Source: Nocardia carnea (GTDB lineage Bacteria; Actinomycetota; Actinomycetes; Mycobacteriales; Mycobacteriaceae). From it: a stretch of 64,000 nt of DNA. The stretch is from contig NZ_JARWNW010000263.1 of NCBI RefSeq assembly GCF_029868325.1, positions 1 through 64,000 of the forward strand, in the 5' to 3' direction. The first letter of the stretch is position 1. Each line of letters starts with the position of its first letter. Below the pieces are notes generated by a model. The model was given only the letters and a program-made list of their open reading frames with translations, did not search any database and was not told where the DNA came from. Of the stretch, positions 52,803-59,656 are shown in pieces. The translations under genes and the position numbers were made by a program.

Positions 52803-52946
52803 CTATCCCCTTCCGGATCCAACCGCTGGAAGCACCCGGAACCGGGGCCGGGACCGCACCACCCAGCAACGATGCTCCTCGACCGTGCCGGATGTCCCAT
52901 CGGCGAAGTCAGCTGCCGCGGGCTTTCCCGGTTCCGGGTGCGGCAT
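52803..52946 (-). CDS. Possible short upstream gene, 47 residues
   Basis: From ATG 52946 (MPHPEPGKPAAADF) the frame runs to TAG at 52805-52803, which abuts the next ATG at 52802 directly. It ends in a basic stretch (WVVRSRPRFRVLPAVGSGRG) with two cysteine-free halves apart from one Cys in EHRCWVV. No ribosome binding site is clear and the frame extends upstream, so support is weak. The exact abutment to the next gene is the main argument for it. Confidence 0.35.
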   Translation of the reverse strand: MPHPEPGKPAAADFADGTSGTVEEHRCWVVRSRPRFRVLPAVGSGRG

Positions 52947-53117
52947 GAGTACACACGCGGAACCCCCTTCTGGACAGCCCATTTGGGCGATCCCGACAGG
53001 TTCGCCCAATTGCACAGCAAACCGTCCGCAGCGCGGGCACAATGCAATCCAGCACGACCCGCCAGGCCATCCACGGAACCGACCGTGCGCCACCCAAAAT
53101 CAGGGGGACGAAGCCAT

Positions 53118-54011
53118 ATGGATAAGATCCCGACCACCATTCCGCGCCGCCAGCTCGGGCGGCGTCTCCGCAATATGCGACAAGAAGCGGGGATGTCGAT
53201 CCAGGACGCCGCCCGGCTGATCGAACGAGGCGCGGGCACCGTGCAACGCCTCGAAAAAGGTGAGGCCAACCGTATCCGAATGCTCGATATCCAGGCGCTC
53301 TGCCAGATCTACGACGGCATGGACCAAGTGGACGAGCTGGTCGAACTCGCGAAGGTCGCCGCGAGCGGAGACGGCGCGGGTGGGCTGTGGCTTGGTGCGG
53401 ACGGACTCTGGCAAAACGAGCACCGCCCGGCCATCCGCGCCGACTTTGGGCTGTACGTGAGCTTGGAAGTGGCGGCAGCGAAGCTGACGGTGTACCGGCC
53501 CGACATTATCGACGGGCTGTTCCAAACACCTGCCTACGCACGAGCACTGGATGCACTCTACTTCCCGGACGCCGAGTCGGAAGAACTCGACCAACGCACG
53601 AATATACGACTGAACAGGCAGCGCATCATCACCCGGCGGCGCAACCCGGTCGAAGTCGACCTACTGCTCGACGAGAACGTTCTGCGCCGAGTCGTCGGCC
53701 ACGCGGAAGTCATGCGCAGGGCGCTGCGCCACCTCGCAGACCTTCCCGCGAACGTCGCCGTCAGAATTCTGCCATTCTCCAGTGGATATCCGGGTGGCAT
53801 CGCGCCGGGCCCGTTCACCTTGTTGGACTTCGACCGAGCGACCGGTGAACCAGCCACCGTGTTCGTCGAGAATTTCGCCGGAAACATATACTACGACCGG
53901 CCGGAGACCGTCGCCCGCTATCGAGACGCACACGAGGCACGCAAGCGAGTAGCGTTGTCCCAGGCCGACAGTAAACAAGCGCTTCGGCGGATAGCCAGGG
54001 AGTACGAGTAG
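53118..54011 (+). CDS. XRE family regulator with DUF5753 domain
   Basis: A 297-residue helix-turn-helix regulator of the actinobacterial WhiJ-like class. N-terminal XRE domain (RRLRNMRQEAGMSIQDAARLIERG and VQRLEKGEANRIRMLDIQALC), then the DUF5753 domain (about 105-290; ASIVEVAAAK-like region LEVAAAKLTVYRPDIIDGLFQTPAYARAL in part). These regulators pair with small DUF397 proteins, and the next gene is one, overlapping by one base (TAGTG). The ATG at 53118 lies just where XRE homology begins; the frame is open upstream. Confidence 0.92.
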   Translation: MDKIPTTIPRRQLGRRLRNMRQEAGMSIQDAARLIERGAGTVQRLEKGEANRIRMLDIQALCQIYDGMDQVDELVELAKVAASGDGAGGLWLGADGLWQNEHRPAIRADFGLYVSLEVAAAKLTVYRPDIIDGLFQTPAYARALDALYFPDAESEELDQRTNIRLNRQRIITRRRNPVEVDLLLDENVLRRVVGHAEVMRRALRHLADLPANVAVRILPFSSGYPGGIAPGPFTLLDFDRATGEPATVFVENFAGNIYYDRPETVARYRDAHEARKRVALSQADSKQALRRIAREYE

Positions 54012-54217
54012 TGAAGATCGACCTGTCCGGAGCCCGGTGGTTCAAGAGCGGTCACAGCAGCGGGGACAACGCGTGCGTAGAGGTCGCGCACCTCGACAGC
54101 GGCATGGTCGGTGTCCGCGACTCCAAGAACCCGACCGGGCCGGCATTGGTCTTCACCCCTGGCCAGTGGGACGCATTCCTGACCAGCGCCACCAACACCG
54201 AGTTCGATCGACCGTAG
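54011..54217 (+). CDS. DUF397 family small protein
   Basis: A 68-residue DUF397 protein: ARWFKSGHSSGDNACVEVA and VGVRDSKNPTGPALVFTPGQW are the family signature. The GTG overlaps the XRE stop by one base. DUF397 and DUF5753-XRE proteins form conserved pairs in actinomycetes, some affecting development and antibiotic production, and some proposed to act as antagonist/regulator pairs. Confidence 0.93.
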   Translation: MKIDLSGARWFKSGHSSGDNACVEVAHLDSGMVGVRDSKNPTGPALVFTPGQWDAFLTSATNTEFDRP

Positions 54218-54493
54218 GACCGCACCGCCGGTTTTGTAGAGTTTCAGAACTTGTAGCGGACCTCAAAATGTTTTCCGGTGCCGCGGCGGTTGCGACCCAG
54301 GTTTGAGATTCGACACCCTCTGCGTGGTTTCCGATGGCAACTGACGTCGGTAACCGCAGCGCCGGTACGCGTCGAATCTCTAGTGGGACTACCGGCCGCT
54401 CATTCTCGGCCGCGAATCCCCAGCAGATTGCAGGCGTACTCGATCGCTACCAGGTCACCTCGTGTTCGGGGATCGCTGCCGGTTAAGCTGTCA

Positions 54494-54582
54494 GCGGCGA
54501 TGGATCTCCGCCGAGACGCCCCTGAGGTGTCTGAACCGCCTCATGTTCCGGGGCTGATGGTTCCTTCCCTCTATGGAAGGAG
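54494..54582 (+). promoter_or_regulatory. Fluoride (crcB) riboswitch with SD-sequestering hairpin
   Basis: The conserved elements of the crcB motif are in order: GGCGATGG (54496-54503), TCCGCC, AACCGCC (54534-54540) and GGGCTGATGG (54551-54560), with an extra hairpin between. Just downstream CCTTCC (54563-54568) can pair with GGAAGG (54575-54580), which overlaps the ribosome binding site AAGGAG (54577-54582) of the crcB gene at 54591. Fluoride binding would be expected to free that site. Control is therefore probably translational. Confidence 0.88.
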
Positions 54583-54590
54583 TCTGTCTT

Positions 54591-55076
54591 ATGGCCGAAT
54601 ATCTGGATCCGGCTCCGCGCATCGTTCCCGACTCCTCGACCACTGTGGACACCCCGCTGCATCTGCGGGTGGGGGCGGTCGTGTTGGTCGGAGTCGGCGG
54701 GTTGTCCGGGGCCCCGCTGCGCTATCAGCTCGGTGTGTGGTTTCCACACGCGGCGGGTGGGTGGCCGGTCACGACGTTCGTCATCAACATTGCCGGTGCG
54801 CTCGCACTGGGGTGGCTGCTGGAAGGGCTGACCCGGCTCGGGCCCGATGACGGCTGGCGGCGGCGCGCTCGGCTGGGTGCGGGTACCGGGTTTCTCGGGG
54901 CATTCACCACCTACAGCACTCTGGCTGTGGACACCGGTCTGCTGCTACGCGGGCACCATTGGTCGACCGCGACAACGTATGCGGTGGGCACGGTGCTGGC
55001 CGGACTGGTGGCCACCACCACGGGTATCGCGGCAGGTTCGTGGACGCGGTCGCAGCGGGCGGAGGGTTCGAGATGA
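54591..55076 (+). CDS. crcB: Fluoride channel CrcB/Fluc, first subunit
   Basis: A 161-residue four-helix fluoride exporter of the Fluc/CrcB family. Motifs: GGLSGAPLRYQLG in helix 1, TTFVINIAGALALGWLL with the conserved Asn, and GTGFLGAFTTYSTLAVDT with the TYST signature. An N-terminal tail of about 30 residues precedes helix 1. The ATG at 54591 has AAGGAG eight bases upstream, inside the riboswitch hairpin. Heterodimers of two CrcB proteins form the double-barrelled channel, and the second subunit follows. Confidence 0.94.
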   Translation: MAEYLDPAPRIVPDSSTTVDTPLHLRVGAVVLVGVGGLSGAPLRYQLGVWFPHAAGGWPVTTFVINIAGALALGWLLEGLTRLGPDDGWRRRARLGAGTGFLGAFTTYSTLAVDTGLLLRGHHWSTATTYAVGTVLAGLVATTTGIAAGSWTRSQRAEGSR

Positions 55077-55438
55077 CCACGGTGTGGATCGCGATTGCCG
55101 GCAGCGCCGGCGCGATGGCACGGTTCGTGCTCGACGGGGCGATAAAGCATCGCCGCACGTCACAGTTCCCCTGGGCCACGTTGATGATCAACGTGACCGG
55201 TTCGTTCCTCCTCGGGGTCGTCACCGGCGTGGTGCTGTTCCACGGTGCCGCCCGCGACCTCGAACTGATCGTCGGTGTCGGGTTCTGTGGTGGGTACACC
55301 ACCTTCAGTACCGCCAGTTTCGAAACCGTGCGCCTGATCCAGAACCGGCACTACACGGCAGCAGCCGCCAACGCGTTCGGCAGCCTGCTGATCACACTCG
55401 GGGCCGGCGGCGCCGGGCTGGCCCTCGCCGGACTATGA
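55073..55438 (+). CDS. crcB: Fluoride channel CrcB/Fluc, second subunit
   Basis: A 121-residue partner of the preceding channel: GSAGAMARFVLDGAI, WATLMINVTGSFLLGVVTG with the conserved Asn and GVGFCGGYTTFSTASFET with TTFST. The ATG overlaps the first crcB stop by four bases, so the two subunits are made together. Confidence 0.94.
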   Translation: MTTVWIAIAGSAGAMARFVLDGAIKHRRTSQFPWATLMINVTGSFLLGVVTGVVLFHGAARDLELIVGVGFCGGYTTFSTASFETVRLIQNRHYTAAAANAFGSLLITLGAGGAGLALAGL

Positions 55439-55452
55439 GGAGGCTGGAAGCG

Positions 55453-55977
55453 ATGACCGAACATCAGGACCGGACACCCGCTGCCGGGAACTGGCGGGCC
55501 CCGCAGCGCATCGACGGACCGACTTCCCCCACAGCAGCCCGCACTCACCTGGTCGTCGGGTTCGACCGCCACCCGGCCGGCCACGCCGCCCTGACCTACG
55601 CCCTCGGCCTCGCCACCCGGATCAGCGGGTTCCTGCACGTCGCACATATCGTCGACACCGACGATCTGCCGATCGACCCCGACGCCGCGGACTGGGAACA
55701 ATCGGTGGCCGCCGCGGTCGAGCAGGAACGCCGCGACGCCTGCACACTGCTGGAGGACGCAGCGGTCCCCTGGGCCTACTACAGCCGCCCGGGCCGCCCC
55801 GCTCAGCTGCTGGCCGGGCTCGCCGACACCCACGACGCGGAGATGATCATCATCGGCACCTCCCGCGGCGGGGTGGTCTCGCTGCTCGAGCGCATGCTGG
55901 GCGAATCGGTCTCCACCAGCCTGGTCCACCACGCCCACCGCCCCGTCCTGTTGGTCCCGGCCCCCGGCGGGGCGTGA
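55453..55977 (+). CDS. Universal stress protein family, in the fluoride operon
   Basis: A 174-residue UspA-type protein. The first strand is THLVVGFDRHPAGHAALTYAL, and the C-terminal ATP-binding loop is IIGTSRGGVVSLLERMLGESVSTSLVHHAHRPVLLVP. The ATG at 55453 has AGGAGG nine bases upstream; an ATG at 55435 overlapping the crcB stop is an alternative. Position directly behind two crcB genes puts it under the riboswitch, which is unusual and suggests a role during fluoride stress. UspA proteins bind ATP; their targets are usually unknown. Confidence 0.88.
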   Translation: MTEHQDRTPAAGNWRAPQRIDGPTSPTAARTHLVVGFDRHPAGHAALTYALGLATRISGFLHVAHIVDTDDLPIDPDAADWEQSVAAAVEQERRDACTLLEDAAVPWAYYSRPGRPAQLLAGLADTHDAEMIIIGTSRGGVVSLLERMLGESVSTSLVHHAHRPVLLVPAPGGA

Positions 55978-56017
55978 ACTTCCAGTTCGACACCAGCGCG
56001 GAGGGCAGGTTGATGGT

Positions 56018-56196
56018 GTGCCTGTTCCCAGCGCCTATGCCGAGGTTCTCGATGCCTTCGCCGATCGGGTGCAGGCCTGCATAGGTGGTGGGCGGTGACC
56101 GGCTGCCGAGTTCCGGCCCGACCGCTGGGACGTCATCGGCGCGATCACCCGTCTGACCGGGGGGCAGGATGTTCATGCACGCCTGCGCGGCGCCTG
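56018..56196 (+). pseudogene. Possible remnant of an unidentified gene
   Basis: Two consecutive frames look coding: 56018-56098 reads VPVPSAYAEVLDAFADRVQA and stops; the following bases to a TGA at 56194-56196 read PAAEFRPDRWDVIGAITRL in another frame. The composition is like real protein, but neither part is long enough to place in a family. It may be a small gene broken by a frameshift, or chance. Confidence 0.25.
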
Positions 56197-56240
56197 AGGC
56201 CTACACCGCATCGCCTATAAAACCTTGAAGGTTCATCGTT

Positions 56241-56254
56241 TTCTGAATACAGAA
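56241..56254. promoter_or_regulatory. Possible ArsR-type operator
   Basis: TTCTG and CAGAA form a perfect inverted repeat with a four-base AATA spacer, about 20 bases before the regulator's start. A half-sized repeat (ACAG, CTGT) overlaps it. Position and AT content suit an ArsR/CmtR dimer. Confidence 0.4.
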
Positions 56255-56274
56255 CTCGATGTACTGTTTATGGC

Positions 56275-56604
56275 GTGGAGACCGCTGTACACACCGACGC
56301 CCTCGCCCGGTTCGGGCACGCCCTGTCCGACCCGACCCGCACCCGGATCCTGCTGAGCCTGCGCCGAGCCCCCGGTTACCCGTCGGAGCTGGCCGAACAG
56401 ATCGGGGTGACCCGGCAGATCCTGTCCAACCACCTCGCCTGCCTACGTGGGTGCGGGCTTGTGGTCGCGGTGCCCGAAGGCCGGCGCTCCCGCTACGAAC
56501 TCGCCGATCCCCGGATCGCCGCAGCATTGGCGGACCTACTCGGCCTGGTGCTGGCGGTCGACCCTGCCTGCTGCCCGGACGCCGTGACCGAACACTGCTG
56601 CTGA
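56275..56604 (+). CDS. ArsR/CmtR-like metal-sensing repressor
   Basis: A 109-residue winged-helix repressor. The helix-turn-helix is YPSELAEQIGVTRQILSNHLACL. Cys56 and Cys60 in HLACLRGCGLV match the alpha-4 cysteines of M. tuberculosis CmtR (Cys57, Cys61), which bind Cd or Pb; the C-terminal CC at 99-100 (DPACCPD) matches the third CmtR ligand region, and a further CC ends the protein. It starts at GTG 56275 and its stop overlaps the transporter start (TGATG). It probably represses the CDF gene until Cd(II) or Pb(II) binds. Confidence 0.9.
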   Translation: METAVHTDALARFGHALSDPTRTRILLSLRRAPGYPSELAEQIGVTRQILSNHLACLRGCGLVVAVPEGRRSRYELADPRIAAALADLLGLVLAVDPACCPDAVTEHCC

Positions 56605-57290
56605 TGGGTTCGCGGGAAACAACGGTCACGCACCCGGGGGTGGGCACCACCCGCCGTGACGTTCTGGCGCGGCGGATCCGCTGGTTCGTCGCCGCGACGA
56701 TCACCTACAACGTCATCGAGGCAGCCATCGCGCTCACCGAAGGCACCCGGGTGTCCTCCACCGCATTGATCGGCTTCGGACTGGATTCGGTGATCGAGGT
56801 ATCTTCGGCGGCCGCGGTGGCGTGGCAGTTCGCCGGCCGCGATCCCGAGAAGCGAGAGAAGGTCGCGCTGCGGATCATCGCGTTCTCCTTCTTCGCTCTG
56901 GCCCTCTACGTCACCGTCGACTCCCTCCGCGCCCTGTTCGGCGTCGGCGAAGCCCAGCATTCGACGATCGGTATCACCCTGGCCGCGGTGAGCCTGGTGA
57001 TCATGCCGGTGCTGTCGGCCGCACAGCGCCGCGCCGGCCGCGAACTCGGATCCGCCTCCGCGGTATCGGATTCGAAACAGACCCTGCTGTGCACCTACCT
57101 CTCGGCAGTGCTGCTGGCCGGACTGCTGCTCAACAGCCTGTTCGGGTGGTCCTGGGCCGACCCGCTCGCCGCCCTGATCATCGCCGCCATAGCGGTCCGG
57201 GAAGGTATCGCGGCCTGGCGCGGCGACCCCTGCTGCCCCCACCCGGCCGAGCTCACCGAAAAATCCACCGGCCACGACTGCTGCGATTGA
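56604..57290 (+). CDS. Cation diffusion facilitator (CDF) transporter
   Basis: A 228-residue membrane protein with about six helices. The helix carrying GFGLDSVIEVSSA and the later VSDSKQTLLCTYLS and WADPLAALII hold the acidic residues expected in a CDF metal path. The C-terminal cytoplasmic domain of standard CDFs is missing; instead the tail is cysteine- and histidine-rich (GDPCCPHPAEL, TGHDCCD), a likely metal-binding end. Coupled by TGATG to a CmtR-like sensor, it probably exports Cd, Zn or Pb. Confidence 0.85.
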   Translation: MGSRETTVTHPGVGTTRRDVLARRIRWFVAATITYNVIEAAIALTEGTRVSSTALIGFGLDSVIEVSSAAAVAWQFAGRDPEKREKVALRIIAFSFFALALYVTVDSLRALFGVGEAQHSTIGITLAAVSLVIMPVLSAAQRRAGRELGSASAVSDSKQTLLCTYLSAVLLAGLLLNSLFGWSWADPLAALIIAAIAVREGIAAWRGDPCCPHPAELTEKSTGHDCCD

Positions 57291-57315
57291 ACCGCCCATA
57301 CCGGAAGGACCCGCC

Positions 57316-57666
57316 ATGCCCCGCCTCCCCGCGGCCGCCCGCACCGCCTACCACGACGAAATGCGCGCCGCCCGAACCGACGCCGATACCGCGCAACGTT
57401 GGCTGCACCTGGAACGCGCGCACATCTTGTCCCAACCCGACCCGTGGCTGCACACCGGCAACCACATCGCCATGTTCACCCTCGCCCTCCGCCAACGCGA
57501 CCGCCGCGAAGCCCTAGGCCAGGTCCTCCGGATCGTGGTCGCCGCCCCCGCCTCCCTGACCGGCCGCTTCCCCGAAGGCAACACCGGCCGCGCCCGAGTC
57601 GGGCTACGCCGGCCGATGTCCACGCCCCCGGACCTCGCAGCACTACTACAACCGGCCGCCGCCTGA
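57316..57666 (+). CDS. DUF3703 family protein
   Basis: A 116-residue helical protein of the DUF3703 family: YHDEMRAARTDADTAQRWLHLERAHILSQP and ALRQRDRREALGQVLRIVVAAPASLTGRFPEGNTGRA (in part) match its typical layout. The ATG at 57316 has AAGGA seven bases upstream. DUF3703 genes commonly accompany metal-resistance transporters, as here, but their function is unknown. Confidence 0.85.
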   Translation: MPRLPAAARTAYHDEMRAARTDADTAQRWLHLERAHILSQPDPWLHTGNHIAMFTLALRQRDRREALGQVLRIVVAAPASLTGRFPEGNTGRARVGLRRPMSTPPDLAALLQPAAA

Positions 57667-58001
57667 CCACCGAAAACTCAGGAGGTCGACCAGAGCCCGC
57701 CTCGAGACTCACTTGCCTCGCCGGCAGGCCGCCCCTCAATCCTGTGCGGCCAGAGTGTCCAAACGCTCCGCTCGCCGGGTTTCGTGCGGGGCGGCCATCG
57801 TGAGGTAGACCAAGGGAAACCCGCGCAGTGCAGGCCTTTCCGTGCATCGAGATCCAGCAGCAGGTCCACGGCGGGTCGTCCCATCAGGTTCGTAAGGGCG
57901 CGATCGTGCTGACAAGTGATTCGTCGCAGGTCGCCAGGAGCCGAGTTCCAGCGCAATCTTCAACGAGCCACTCTCCCCGAGCGGCCGCCAGAGCCGCCCT
58001 A
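57667..58001. other. 335 bases without a supported gene
   Basis: Between DUF3703 and the HxlR stop. The minus strand has two overlapping open frames (57678-57956, 57736-57963) with peptides such as HDRALTNLMGRPAVDLLLDLDA, which look partly natural but have no ribosome binding site and belong to no family I recognise. They may be remnants of an older gene. I see no repeat, tRNA or hairpin. Confidence 0.4.
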
Positions 58002-58628
58002 TCAGGCGGCCAAGACGGCGCGGACCACGGACTCGTCGCCGTCGATCTCGACCAGCCCGGCGGCGAGGGCGTCACTCAGCGAGAGGGCGCCGGCGGCGAG
58101 GCCGAGGACGTAGGCGGGATCGGCGCGGAGGGTGGCGCCGAGGTCGCCGCCGTCATGCGGACCGACCTCGAAACCGGAGGTCGTCGCACTGATTTGGAAG
58201 CGCGGGCCACCGATCTCTAGACCGATGGTCGCGGAGACCCGGTTCTCGACCCGGGCGTCGAGCAGAGCTGGCACAGCGAGCGCCAACCACTCAGGACGGA
58301 AGGCGTCGCTGCCGGGGCCGCGGGCCATCAACGGGGCGGACCAGCGGATCAGGCTCTCGATCGGCCCGCGCAGCTCGGCTCCCCACGGTGTGAGGGCGTA
58401 CTCCACCACGCTCCCCTGGCCGGTCAGCCGCCGCTCGATCACGCCTGCGGCCTCGAGGTCTCGGAGCCGGTCCGCGAGCAGGTTGGTCGCGATACCGGGG
58501 AGGCCGTCGATCAGGTCCCGGTAACGGGCGGGGGCGATGAGGAGCTGGCGGACGATGAGCAGATTCCACCGATCGCCCACCACTTCGAGTGACCGGGCGA
58601 GTCCGCAGTACTGGCCGTAGCTACGCAT
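58002..58628 (-). CDS. HxlR family regulator with C-terminal SCP2-like domain
   Basis: A 208-residue regulator. N-terminal winged helix of the HxlR/MarR-like type: YCGLARSLEVVGDRWNLLIVRQLL and GLPGIATNLLADRLRDLEAAGVIERR. Residues about 120-208 form an SCP2-like sterol-carrier domain, a common fusion in actinobacteria that may bind a lipid ligand. I prefer ATG 58628 (AGGA upstream); an ATG one codon earlier also fits. It is divergent from the hydrolase at 58712 and probably controls it. Confidence 0.88.
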   Translation of the reverse strand: MRSYGQYCGLARSLEVVGDRWNLLIVRQLLIAPARYRDLIDGLPGIATNLLADRLRDLEAAGVIERRLTGQGSVVEYALTPWGAELRGPIESLIRWSAPLMARGPGSDAFRPEWLALAVPALLDARVENRVSATIGLEIGGPRFQISATTSGFEVGPHDGGDLGATLRADPAYVLGLAAGALSLSDALAAGLVEIDGDESVVRAVLAA

Positions 58629-58644
58629 CATTTTCCTACTATCG

Positions 58645-58678
58645 CTTGAACTTCTCAAGTGCACGTGACATCCTCAAG
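58645..58678. promoter_or_regulatory. HxlR operator candidate
   Basis: CTTGA-ACTTC-TCAAG (58645-58659) is an inverted repeat with five-base arms and a five-base spacer; CTCAAG recurs at 58673-58678. It lies between the divergent HxlR and hydrolase genes. Confidence 0.5.
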
Positions 58679-58711
58679 CATACACTGATGCCGAACCCAT
58701 AGGGGGCTGCC

Positions 58712-59656
58712 ATGGCCGATACCAGTAAGAGCGTGCGGCCCGGCTGGGTCGACGACGATCTGTTCCCATTCGAAAGTCACTTCGTCGATATCGCCGGGCA
58801 TACCGTGCATTACGTCGACGAAGGCGCAGGGCCCACACTGCTGCTCCTGCACGGCAACCCCACCTGGTCGTTCCTCTGGCGCGACGTGATCCGCGCGTTG
58901 CGTGACGACTTCCGGTGTATCGCCCTCGACTATCCGGGTTTCGGACTGTCCACGCCGAAGCCCGGATACCGGTACCTGCCCGAGGAACACGCAGACGTGG
59001 TCACCGGGTTCGTCGACGCACTCGGACTCGAAGGCGTCACCCTCGTCGGACAGGACTGGGGCGGCGTGATCGGCCTGGCGGTCGTGCAGCGGCGGCCGGA
59101 GATCTTCGATCGGCTCGTGCTCGCCAACACCTGGGCCTGGCCGGTCGACGGCGTCCTCCACTTCGAGGCCTTCTCCCGCATCCTGGGCAGCCCTCCGGCC
59201 CGCTTCCTGGTCCGGCGGCTCAACCTGCTCGTCAACACGTTCATCCCCACAGGCCATCGGAGGCGGAAGCCGACCGCCCGCGAGATGACCCATTACCGCC
59301 GAGCCCTGAACACTCCCGAACGACGCCGAGCATCCGCCGTGCTCCCCGGCCGAGTCCTCGCCAGCCGTGACTTCTTCGCCGAACTCGAGGCAGGCCTTTC
59401 CGACCTCGCCCCGCTGCCGACATTGATCGTGTGGGGTGACGCCGATATCGCCTTCCGCCCCCAGGAGCGGGAGCGCCTGGAAGCGACCTTCCCCAGCCAC
59501 GAGACCGTGATCGTCGAAGGCGCCGGAACCTACGTCGAGTCCGATGCGCCCGAGGAATTCGTCGCCGCATTCCGCGATTGGGCAGGGAGGCAGCGTCGGG
59601 ATCCGAGTCGAGCGAAGGAGAACGTACTGCCCAGCAGGCCGTCGAAGTCGCCGTGA
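58712..59656 (+). CDS. Haloalkane dehalogenase-like alpha/beta hydrolase with missing catalytic histidine
   Basis: A 314-residue protein of the haloalkane dehalogenase/epoxide hydrolase branch. The oxyanion HGNPTWSFLWR and the nucleophile elbow VGQDWGG with Asp115 and the halide-binding Trp116 are present. The acid is probably in IVWGDADIAFRP. At the place of the catalytic histidine, normally GxHYVESDAP-like, the sequence reads GAGTYVESDAPEE, with Thr273 instead of His. The codon ACC differs from CAC by a swap of two bases. The fold is intact but hydrolysis should be impaired unless another base acts. Its stop lies one base before the converging GT2 gene's stop. Confidence 0.85.
   Translation: MADTSKSVRPGWVDDDLFPFESHFVDIAGHTVHYVDEGAGPTLLLLHGNPTWSFLWRDVIRALRDDFRCIALDYPGFGLSTPKPGYRYLPEEHADVVTGFVDALGLEGVTLVGQDWGGVIGLAVVQRRPEIFDRLVLANTWAWPVDGVLHFEAFSRILGSPPARFLVRRLNLLVNTFIPTGHRRRKPTAREMTHYRRALNTPERRRASAVLPGRVLASRDFFAELEAGLSDLAPLPTLIVWGDADIAFRPQERERLEATFPSHETVIVEGAGTYVESDAPEEFVAAFRDWAGRQRRDPSRAKENVLPSRPSKSP

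Noticed and set aside
57678..57963. Two minus-strand frames after DUF3703
   Set aside because: No ribosome binding site, no family, and frames overlap each other. Left as an unexplained intergenic stretch.
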